Shown: piece by piece, positions 1 to 6,189 of the stretch
Layout: each line of letters opens with the position of its first letter
Position numbering within the stretch: position 1 is the first letter of the stretch
Assembly: GCA_002427885.1 (NCBI GenBank)
Contig: DIZI01000039.1
Location: forward strand, 1-11,530
DNA length: 11,530 bases
Origin: Paludibacter sp. UBA6032
GTDB lineage: Bacteria; Bacteroidota; Bacteroidia; Bacteroidales; Paludibacteraceae
Direction: 5' to 3'
Position numbers and translations under genes: made by a program
Notes under the pieces: generated by a model
Database searches by the model: none
Told to the model about the DNA's origin: nothing
What the model saw: only the letters and a program-made list of their open reading frames with translations

Positions 1-15
1 GTGTATAAGAGACAG
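1..15 (+). other. Residual Nextera/Tn5 adapter (not genomic)
   Basis: The sequence GTGTATAAGAGACAG equals the last 15 bases of the 19-base Tn5 mosaic end used in Nextera libraries. Its orientation fits an untrimmed read start at a contig's left edge, or a mate-pair junction. On the minus strand the ABC transporter frame reads ...T-H-D-I-R up to base 16 and then turns into C-L-L-Y, which does not fit the family, so genomic sequence most likely begins at base 16. Confidence 0.93.
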
Positions 16-1358
16 CGAATATCGTGGGTAGTGTATTTCTTGATATTGACTCCATCCATCAGTATTTCACCTTTAACGGGATCGTAATAACGTGGCAATA
101 AATCGACCAGTGTCGACTTTCCGGAACCGGATTGTCCCACCAAAGCCACCGTTTTCCCTTTTGGAACAACGATATTGATATCTTTCAATACCCAATCGGT
201 TTGGTATTTGAAACTTAAATTGCGGAATTCGATTTTGTCGTTGAAAGGATGAAGAGTTTGCGGATGTGCCGGTTCTTTAATGGTGTTTTCGCTCATCAGT
301 ATTTTGTCAACACGTTCCAATGAAGCCATTCCTTTTTGAATACTATAAGTGGCACGCGACAATTCTTTGGCAGGTGCAATAATGCTGTAAAAAATAATGA
401 TAAAGTAGATAAATTCTTCAGCTCCTATCGTACTGTTGTTTGCAACAATAAGCACACCGCCAAACCAAAGCAGAATAGCTATAACCATGGTGCCAAGAAA
501 CTCACTCACGGGATGAGCCAGATTATACCGGCGATTCAACCGGTTAAATGTACGTCGTAATTTCTCATTTAATACCGAAAAACGAGCTTCGAGTTTCCTT
601 TCGGCATTAAAAGCTTTCACCACGCGTAAACCTCCAAGCGTTTCTTCAATTTGCGAAAGCAATTCCCCCGTTTGTTCTTGTCCTATTGTTGAACGACGTT
701 TCAATGACTTTCCTATTTTCCCGATCAAATAACCGCTAAAAGGCAAAAGCATTATTACCACAATGGTAAGTTGCCAGCTCATAGCGAACATCACGCCCAG
801 ATAAATGAGAATCATGATGGGGTTTTTAAAAACCAGATCCAGTGAACTCATAATAGAGGCTTCCACTTCGCCCACATCACCGGTCATACGTGCCATGATA
901 TCGCCTTTACGCTCATCGGTAAAGAACCCAATCGGTAAACTGATGATTTTTTTGTAGAGTTGATTTCGCAAATCACGCAAAACCCCCGTACGAATTGGAA
1001 TCATAAAATAGGAACCAAAATAAGAAGAACCTACTTTGAAAGCCGTCATTAAAACCAGAAATAATCCTACATAAAGCAGAGCCAGATTTGGACCAACAAG
1101 CTCTATCAGTCGCTCTATAGAATAATAAAGATTGTTTTTTATGGCCGCTGTAATCTCTTTCAAACTTTCACTCCAGGTCCAGACAATATAGGTTTTATTT
1201 ACCACTTCTATTTTAAACAGAATTCTAAGTACAGGAATTACTGCTGCGAATGAGAATAAACTAAACACAGTGGATAGCAGGTTAAACAACAAGCTTAGAA
1301 AAACGTATTTTTTATAGGGCGGAATAAACCGCTTAAGTAATGAAATGAATTTGAACAT
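1..1358 (-). CDS. MsbA-like ABC transporter, permease plus ATPase, C-terminus missing
   Basis: This is the N-terminal 448 residues of a half-size ABC exporter with fused membrane and ATPase domains. The frame is open from ATG at 1358 to the window edge; bases 1-15 are adapter, so genuine coding sequence ends at base 16. Hydrophobic segments lie near residues 18-44, 90-120, 180-210 and 286-330, as expected of a six-helix exporter fold. The NBD begins near 375 (IEFRNLSFKY), and Walker A GQSGSGKST is at 408-416. The Q-loop, signature LSGGQ, Walker B and H-loop would lie beyond the edge; full-length relatives have about 600 residues. Family members flip lipids such as lipid A precursors or export other hydrophobic compounds; the substrate cannot be read from this part. 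It lies 70 bases downstream of purB on the same strand and could be cotranscribed. Confidence 0.93.
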   Translation of the reverse strand, partial: MFKFISLLKRFIPPYKKYVFLSLLFNLLSTVFSLFSFAAVIPVLRILFKIEVVNKTYIVWTWSESLKEITAAIKNNLYYSIERLIELVGPNLALLYVGLFLVLMTAFKVGSSYFGSYFMIPIRTGVLRDLRNQLYKKIISLPIGFFTDERKGDIMARMTGDVGEVEASIMSSLDLVFKNPIMILIYLGVMFAMSWQLTIVVIMLLPFSGYLIGKIGKSLKRRSTIGQEQTGELLSQIEETLGGLRVVKAFNAERKLEARFSVLNEKLRRTFNRLNRRYNLAHPVSEFLGTMVIAILLWFGGVLIVANNSTIGAEEFIYFIIIFYSIIAPAKELSRATYSIQKGMASLERVDKILMSENTIKEPAHPQTLHPFNDKIEFRNLSFKYQTDWVLKDINIVVPKGKTVALVGQSGSGKSTLVDLLPRYYDPVKGEILMDGVNIKKYTTHDIRCLLY

Positions 1359-1376
1359 TCTTTGTTTTTTAAGAAA

Positions 1377-1405
1377 GTAAGGAGTAAGAGGTAAGAAGGT
1401 AAGTA
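1377..1405. repeat. Short tandem GTAAGRR heptamer-like repeat
   Basis: GTAAG occurs at 1377, 1384, 1391 and 1399, giving four imperfect copies with 7-, 7- and 8-base periods (CTTAC-rich on the minus strand). They fill much of the 70-base spacer between the purB stop and the ABC transporter start, ending about 18 bases from that start codon. No function is evident; such low-complexity heptamers can arise by slippage. Confidence 0.6.
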
Positions 1406-1428
1406 CTACCTCATACTCATACGTTTTT

Positions 1429-2772
1429 TTATACTCCCGTATAATTCCGCGGTGTAATGCGTCTTAATTCTTCTTTTACCGATTGGTTTACATCCAGCGT
1501 TTCAATAAAATCCCGGATGGATTTTTCATTAATGCCTTCGTTGGTGCGGGTCAATGATTTCAATGCTTCGTAAGGCGCAGGGTAAGCCTCGCGCCGTAAA
1601 ATAGTTTGAATTCCTTCGGCAACTACTGCCCAGGTATTGTCCAGATCACGGTAAATGGCTGTTTCGTTAAGTAACAGTTTGCTTAATCCTTTTATAATGC
1701 TTTGAGTGGCAATCATTGTATGAGCAAAAGGAACCCCTACATTTCTGAGAACGGTACTGTCGGTCAGGTCACGCTGCAAACGTGAAATGGGTAATTTTCC
1801 CGACATAAATTCCAGCGAAGCATTGGCGATAGCCAGATTGCCTTCCGCATTTTCGAAATCAATCGGATTTACCTTGTGAGGCATAGCCGATGAGCCTATT
1901 TCGCCGGCTTTGATGCGTTGTTTGAAATATTCCATTGAGACATAAGTCCACACGTCACGACAAAAATCAATTAATATTGTATTAATGCGTTTCATGGCGT
2001 CGAATTGCGAAGCTAAATTGTCGTAATTGGAAATCTGTGTTGTCCATTGTTCCCGTTGTAACCCGAGTTTATCGTTTACAAAGTGATTCCCGAATGATTT
2101 CCAGTCGATAGACGGATAAGCAACCTTATGTGCATTGAAGTTTCCGGTAGCACCGCCAAACTTTGCCGAATTGACTGTCTGTTTCAAAGTTAATAACTGT
2201 TGATTAAGCCGGTTGACAAATACCATCATCTCCTTACCCAGACGGGTTGGTGAAGCGGGTTGCCCGTGTGTTTTGGCCAGCATGGAAACATCACGCCATT
2301 CGTCAACCAAACGATTCAATTCCTGCAACAGCTGATCCATTTCGGGATAGTAAACATCAGCTAATGCTTCTTTTATTGAAAGCGGCACAGCGGTATTGTT
2401 TATATCCTGTGAAGTCAGACCGAAATGAATAAATTCTTTGAAAGCTTCCAGTCCAAGCAAATCGAATTTTTCTTTAATAAAATATTCAATTGCCTTTACA
2501 TCGTGATTGGTGACTAATTCTATATCTTTAATTTTAAGGGCATCAGCTTCAGAAAAACCGGTATACATTTCCCTTAATTTTGGAAAAACGGAGGCGGGCA
2601 CTTGTTCCAGTTGTTTCAGCGGAATCTCACACAAAGTTATAAAGTATTCAACCTCAACCAAAACACGGTAACGCATCAATGCGTATTCAGAAAAATAACC
2701 GGCATAAGCTTCCGTTTTCGTACGATAACGGCCATCTATGGGAGAAATAGCAGTAAGCAAAGATAAGTTCAT
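1429..2772 (-). CDS. purB: Adenylosuccinate lyase
   Basis: PurB is a cytosolic homotetramer that performs two fumarate-releasing steps of purine synthesis: SAICAR to AICAR, and adenylosuccinate to AMP. The 447-residue product is full length and of the E. coli-like subtype (456 residues there), starting MNLSLLTAISPIDGRY. The fumarase/aspartase superfamily signature SSAMPHKVNP is at 294-303, with Ser295 in the flexible loop as the expected catalytic base. The other active-site segments are present: NHDVKAIEY 89-97, TSQD 120-123 and THGQPA 168-173, with His169 as the partner histidine. The ATG at 2772 gives the conserved N-terminus, so the start is firm. The gene is divergent from psd and upstream of the ABC transporter. 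A GC-rich hairpin lies in its leader (2791-2806). Nothing in it looks damaged. Confidence 0.98.
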   Translation of the reverse strand: MNLSLLTAISPIDGRYRTKTEAYAGYFSEYALMRYRVLVEVEYFITLCEIPLKQLEQVPASVFPKLREMYTGFSEADALKIKDIELVTNHDVKAIEYFIKEKFDLLGLEAFKEFIHFGLTSQDINNTAVPLSIKEALADVYYPEMDQLLQELNRLVDEWRDVSMLAKTHGQPASPTRLGKEMMVFVNRLNQQLLTLKQTVNSAKFGGATGNFNAHKVAYPSIDWKSFGNHFVNDKLGLQREQWTTQISNYDNLASQFDAMKRINTILIDFCRDVWTYVSMEYFKQRIKAGEIGSSAMPHKVNPIDFENAEGNLAIANASLEFMSGKLPISRLQRDLTDSTVLRNVGVPFAHTMIATQSIIKGLSKLLLNETAIYRDLDNTWAVVAEGIQTILRREAYPAPYEALKSLTRTNEGINEKSIRDFIETLDVNQSVKEELRRITPRNYTGV

Positions 2773-2790
2773 ATTAATTTTTAAATTTAT

Positions 2791-2806
2791 TCCCGGTAGC
2801 CCGGGA
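2791..2806 (-). promoter_or_regulatory. GC-rich hairpin in the purB leader
   Basis: TCCCGG-TAGC-CCGGGA forms a perfect 6-base-pair stem with a 4-base loop, in otherwise AT-rich sequence, 18 bases upstream of the purB start codon. It would sit in the 5' leader near the ribosome landing site. No T-tract follows on the minus strand that would make it a clear terminator, and it matches no riboswitch I recognise. Confidence 0.4.
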
Positions 2807-2923
2807 TTGTAATTGCCATTCTGATTGAGACTGGTACAAACAAGTTAGATTAGATAAAAATACGAATGGCAAATATTTGTTTCAAACGCACCTTTTTTTG
2901 AGTGATAATCCGAAAATAAAACG

Positions 2924-2954
2924 CAAAGTTAATCAATTCTGCCGAATTAGAAAA
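2924..2954 (-). promoter_or_regulatory. Candidate purB promoter
   Basis: Read on the minus strand, TAACTTTG (2931-2924) matches the Bacteroidota -7 consensus TAnnTTTG exactly. TTTT (2954-2951) lies 19 bases upstream in the place of the -33 TTTG, a three-of-four match. The predicted start of transcription is near 2917, leaving a leader of about 145 bases. Confidence 0.45.
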
Positions 2955-2968
2955 GTTTAGTTGTCTTG

Positions 2969-2999
2969 TTGCAGCACTGATTCTTTTTCTATACTTTTG
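2969..2999 (+). promoter_or_regulatory. Candidate psd promoter
   Basis: TACTTTTG (2992-2999) matches TAnnTTTG exactly and TTG (2969-2971) lies 20 bases upstream, the spacing expected for the Bacteroidota primary sigma factor. Transcription should begin near 3006, giving a leader of about 75 bases. It likely serves psd and the overlapping mazG-like gene, and perhaps deoC. A 14-base palindrome covers its downstream edge. Confidence 0.6.
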
Positions 3000-3011
3000 T
3001 TATGCATAACA
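2998..3011. promoter_or_regulatory. 14-base perfect palindrome, possible operator
   Basis: TGTTATGCATAACA is its own reverse complement. It overlaps the last two bases of the psd -7 element and the predicted start of transcription, where a bound repressor would block the polymerase. A palindrome of this length is expected roughly once by chance in a window of this size, so location is the only argument. No regulator is identified. Confidence 0.3.
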
Positions 3012-3081
3012 GATAAATTCGTTGGAACATGTTCACCTTAAATACTTCTGTTTTTTTCAATTGAAACACCCTTAAATATAA

Positions 3082-3750
3082 ATGAGATACATTAAAATAC
3101 ATAAAGAAGGTCGATTAATAATTGGTTTGTTAATTTTAATTTTATTATTATTAAACCTTTATTTATACACGCAAATACCTTTGGCTGCATTGGTAGCTAA
3201 CATTGTTGTTTCTGCTTTCCTGTTGTTTTTCTTCCTGTATTTCTTTCGCAATCCTCCACGAAAAGTAAAAATAGATGATGTGAGTCTTGTGGTGGCTCCT
3301 GCGGATGGGACTATTGTAGTGGTAGAACCGGTTGATGAATTGGAGTATTTTGGAGAGAAACGGATACAAGTTTCTATTTTTATGTCCATTTTCAATGTCC
3401 ATGCCAATTGGTATCCCGTTAATGGTACGGTTATTAAAGCGGTACATCATAGCGGGCGGCACATAGCTGCATTTTTACCCAAGTCGAGTACCGAAAACGA
3501 ACGTTCAACTGTTATTATTGAATCGGAAGGAAAAACACAAATTCTGGTTCGTCAGATTGCAGGTGCTTTAGCACGCCGTATAGTAACCTATGCTCATGCA
3601 GGTAAAAGCTGCCATTTGAATGAACATCTTGGTTTTATAAAATTTGGTTCACGTGTTGATCTGTATTTCCCAATGGATACCGAAATTTTTGTACAGGTGG
3701 GTGATGCCACAACAGGGAATGAAACCATAATTGCCCGGTTAAATGAATAA
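3082..3750 (+). CDS. psd: Phosphatidylserine decarboxylase proenzyme, short form
   Basis: Psd makes phosphatidylethanolamine from phosphatidylserine at the inner membrane. The 222-residue protein is of the short family (about 210-230 residues). Two hydrophobic segments (about 12-30 and 35-56) anchor the N-terminus, followed by the RNPPR stretch (56-60). The catalytic parts are visible: PADG with Asp75, FNVHANW with His107, and FGS at 188-190. Family members cleave themselves between Gly189 and Ser190, turning the serine into the pyruvoyl cofactor and giving a large beta and a small alpha chain of about 33 residues. The ATG at 3082 is the first in frame in an A-rich leader. The next gene starts inside its last codons. 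The usual partner pssA is not beside it in this window. Confidence 0.97.
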   Translation: MRYIKIHKEGRLIIGLLILILLLLNLYLYTQIPLAALVANIVVSAFLLFFFLYFFRNPPRKVKIDDVSLVVAPADGTIVVVEPVDELEYFGEKRIQVSIFMSIFNVHANWYPVNGTVIKAVHHSGRHIAAFLPKSSTENERSTVIIESEGKTQILVRQIAGALARRIVTYAHAGKSCHLNEHLGFIKFGSRVDLYFPMDTEIFVQVGDATTGNETIIARLNE

Positions 3751-4081
3751 ATTAATAACGTTGGATGATGCCCAAAAACAAGTGGACGAATGGATAAAAA
3801 CATTCGGAGTCCGTTATTTTGGAGAGCTGACCAATATGGCTATCCTGACCGAAGAAGTAGGGGAACTGGCCCGGGTAATCGTGCGTACTTACGGAGAACA
3901 ATCTTTCAAAAAATCGGACGAAGGTGCCAATCTTGCTGACGAAATGGCTGATGTATTGTGGGTTTTGATCTGTCTTGCCAATCAAACCGGAGTAGACCTT
4001 ACAGAGGCATTTGAAAAAAACATGCTAAAGAAAACGGAACGCGATAATACGCGGCATTTGAAAAATGATAAGCTGAGCTAA
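3743..4081 (+). CDS. MazG-like nucleotide pyrophosphohydrolase
   Basis: This 112-residue all-alpha protein carries the MazG/dUTPase-superfamily metal-binding pattern: EEVGE at 37-41 (EExxE) and, 25 residues later, EMAD at 67-70 (ExxD). Such small single-domain enzymes hydrolyse nucleoside or deoxynucleoside triphosphates to monophosphate and pyrophosphate, often clearing abnormal nucleotides; the substrate cannot be told from sequence. Its ATG at 3743 overlaps the end of psd by 8 bases (ATGAATAA), which suggests translational coupling. A later start would cut the first helix. The deoC gene follows after 76 bases, placing two nucleotide-metabolism genes together. The length is normal for the single-domain type, about half of E. 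coli MazG, and the residues needed for metal binding are intact. Confidence 0.9.
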   Translation: MNKLITLDDAQKQVDEWIKTFGVRYFGELTNMAILTEEVGELARVIVRTYGEQSFKKSDEGANLADEMADVLWVLICLANQTGVDLTEAFEKNMLKKTERDNTRHLKNDKLS

Positions 4082-4157
4082 TTGACGGATAAAGAAAAAA
4101 ATACAAGTTTCAAATCCCTGATTAACCATTCAACGAATAAAACAATCAACAAAACAT

Positions 4158-5036
4158 ATGAGTAAATTTGACGACCTATTTAAGCAATACAATTGCGAAC
4201 TGAGCGATGAAACAGTAAAACAAAACATCTCCGGCATTCTGGATAAACATTATGCGGATAATGATAATGTATCGGTTTACAAACAATGTCTGAACCAGAT
4301 TGACCTGACTTCATTGAACGGAACCGATACGCATGCTGAAATCATAGCGATGGTTGAAAAAGTGAATCGTTTCAAAACTGTATTTCCACATTTACCCAAT
4401 GTGGGAGCCATCTGCGTTTATCCGGCCTTAGTGCCCGTTGTAAAAAAACATTTGACTGAGAATATTGGAATTGCTGCCGTATCTGCCGGATTTCCTGCTT
4501 CACAGACTTTTATAGAAATTAAAGTGGCAGAAACGGCTATGGCAATTATGGAAGGTGCTACTGAGATTGATGTAGTTATTTCAATTGGTAAATTTTTAGA
4601 AGAAAATTACGAAGAAGTCTATGAAGAATTGTCGGAACTAAAAGCGACTTGCCGTGAAACACACCTGAAAGTAATTCTCGAAACCGGAGCTTTGAAATCT
4701 GCCACCAATATCAAAAAAGCCTCCATTCTGGCAATGGCTTCGGGTGCTGATTTTATTAAAACTTCCACCGGTAAAATCCCCGTGGCTGCAACCCTGGAAG
4801 CAACTTATGTGATGTGTCAGGCAATAAAAGAATGGTATGAAAAAACCGGTGTGAAAGTGAGTTACAAACCCGCAGGCGGAATTGTAACTACCGAAGATGC
4901 GGTAAAGCACTATACAATCGTAAAAGAAATTCTGGGTACCGAATGGTTGAATAATACCAGATTTCGCTTTGGGGCGAGCCGTTTGGCTAATAACTTGCTG
5001 AGTTCAATCGAAGGAAAAGAAGTGAAGTATTTTTGA
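4158..5036 (+). CDS. deoC: Deoxyribose-phosphate aldolase
   Basis: DeoC cleaves 2-deoxyribose-5-phosphate to glyceraldehyde-3-phosphate and acetaldehyde, in the cytosol, as the last step of deoxynucleoside breakdown. This is a class I aldolase of the TIM-barrel fold. The Schiff-base lysine is Lys201 in GADFIKTSTGK (196-206); Asp138 in EIDVV and Lys237 in SYKPAGG complete the expected catalytic set. AGFPASQ is at 110-116. At 292 residues it is longer than the E. coli enzyme (259), mainly through an N-terminal extension of roughly 50 residues, as in Bacteroidota homologues. The ATG at 4158 follows an A-rich leader. It lies 76 bases after the MazG-like gene on the same strand and its stop is 3 bases from the stop of the converging polyprenyl synthase gene. 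Confidence 0.97.
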   Translation: MSKFDDLFKQYNCELSDETVKQNISGILDKHYADNDNVSVYKQCLNQIDLTSLNGTDTHAEIIAMVEKVNRFKTVFPHLPNVGAICVYPALVPVVKKHLTENIGIAAVSAGFPASQTFIEIKVAETAMAIMEGATEIDVVISIGKFLEENYEEVYEELSELKATCRETHLKVILETGALKSATNIKKASILAMASGADFIKTSTGKIPVAATLEATYVMCQAIKEWYEKTGVKVSYKPAGGIVTTEDAVKHYTIVKEILGTEWLNNTRFRFGASRLANNLLSSIEGKEVKYF

Positions 5037-5039
5037 TAA

Positions 5040-6014
5040 TTAATTTTTACGGGATGCCGCAAATTCAGCACAAAGAATAAGCGCTTTTTTTACATCGCTG
5101 TCAACAAAGCCATTGAGTTCTTCGATGGCTTTGTTTTTATATTTATCCATCTGTTCTTCGGCATAAACTACTCCGCCATTTTCGTGAGTTAATCGGGTGA
5201 TTGTTTGAACTATTTCAGATGTATAATCTTTATTTTCAATCAAAGAAACTATTTTGTTTCTGGTACTTTCTTCCGAATGTTGCAAAGCATAAATCAACGG
5301 TAAAGTTACTTTACCATCGCGAATGTCATTTCCTGTTGGCTTTCCAATTTGTATATCTTCGTAGTAATCGAAAATATCATCCTTTATTTGAAAACAGATA
5401 CCCAGATATTCTCCAAAATTACGCAAGTGATTCAGAGATGACTCATCAGTATTTACAGAGAGACAACCAACTTCTGCACAGGTAGCGAATAATAAAGCTG
5501 TTTTCTTACGAATGATCGAATAATAGTTTTCTTCTGATGTTTTTGAAAGGGTATTGTTTGATATTTGTAATAGTTCTCCATCGGCAAGCTCTTCACCAAG
5601 TACGGCTATAGAAGTCATAATTTCCAGACTTTTCGTGTAAATACCCCAGATAAGTGATTTTGAGAAAATATAGTCACCGGAAAGTACGGCTATTTTATTT
5701 GTCCATTTATCATTCACCGATGGATTACCTCTTCTTTCCAGTGTATAGTCTACAACATCATCATGAATTAAGCTGGCTGTATGTAAAAGTTCCAGCGAGA
5801 TTGCCCCGTTAATCGTAGCTTTATTGACAGTTCCACACAATTTAGCCGACAATAACACAATCATTGGGCGTAATTGTTTTCCGCTTTTTTGAAGTACAAA
5901 TTCATTTACATTCAGAAGTAACTCATTGTCTGTGCTGAGTGACTCAGCAAATGTTTTTCCAAACAATTGCATTTCCGCCTGTATCGGTTTTCTAATGTTG
6001 TCGATATAGTTCAT
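5040..6014 (-). CDS. ispB: Long-chain trans-polyprenyl diphosphate synthase
   Basis: This enzyme adds isopentenyl diphosphate units to an allylic primer to make the all-trans side chain, most likely for menaquinone. The 324-residue product has the family landmarks in order: GKQLRP 45-50, the first aspartate-rich motif DDVVD 85-89, RRG 94-96, KT 171-172, and the second aspartate-rich motif DDIFD 212-216, followed by GKPTGNDIRDGKVTLP 224-239. Ala80, five residues before the first motif, is small, which in this family permits long products; bulky residues there give C15 or C20. The symbol ispB is by family resemblance, and exact chain length (C35-C40) is not readable. It converges with deoC and is divergent from polA. 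The start at 6014 gives the usual short N-terminal helix. Confidence 0.94.
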   Translation of the reverse strand: MNYIDNIRKPIQAEMQLFGKTFAESLSTDNELLLNVNEFVLQKSGKQLRPMIVLLSAKLCGTVNKATINGAISLELLHTASLIHDDVVDYTLERRGNPSVNDKWTNKIAVLSGDYIFSKSLIWGIYTKSLEIMTSIAVLGEELADGELLQISNNTLSKTSEENYYSIIRKKTALLFATCAEVGCLSVNTDESSLNHLRNFGEYLGICFQIKDDIFDYYEDIQIGKPTGNDIRDGKVTLPLIYALQHSEESTRNKIVSLIENKDYTSEIVQTITRLTHENGGVVYAEEQMDKYKNKAIEELNGFVDSDVKKALILCAEFAASRKN

Positions 6015-6040
6015 GTGAACAATTAACTATTTATGATTTG

Positions 6041-6048
6041 CAAAAGTA
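6041..6048 (-). promoter_or_regulatory. Candidate -7 element for the polyprenyl synthase gene
   Basis: On the minus strand TACTTTTG matches TAnnTTTG exactly, 27 bases upstream of the start codon, which would give a very short leader of about 20 bases. I see no good -33 TTTG at the expected distance, so the call is tentative. For polA on the other strand only a one-mismatch element (TACTTTTA, 6103-6110) without a -33 partner is visible. Confidence 0.35.
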
Positions 6049-6189
6049 AACAATTTTGTCGTTTGTTTGGTTCATTATGATAAATTTTGCGCAATTTTTA
6101 ATTACTTTTACGGACACAAAAGATCAGACTCTCAATGTCTATCTACATAAGCTGGTTTTTTTTCCCCCTTTGATTCAAGATTTTATATT

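Larger units (their letters stand above)
2773..3081. other. Divergent intergenic region purB/psd (309 bases)
   Basis: No coding frame is supported here. The region holds a candidate promoter for each flanking gene, a hairpin in the purB leader and a palindrome on the psd promoter, described separately. The rest is AT-rich and shows no RNA gene that I recognise. Confidence 0.7.

Noticed and set aside
336..560. A 74-codon plus-strand frame.
   Set aside because: It is antisense to the ABC transporter membrane domain, whose frame is uninterrupted from 1358 to the edge and carries Walker A. The plus-strand translation is low in recognisable pattern.
2247..2432. Small plus-strand frame within purB, and similar frames antisense to psd and mazG (3159-3803).
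   Set aside because: They are antisense to conserved enzyme sequence and show no independent start signal or family resemblance.
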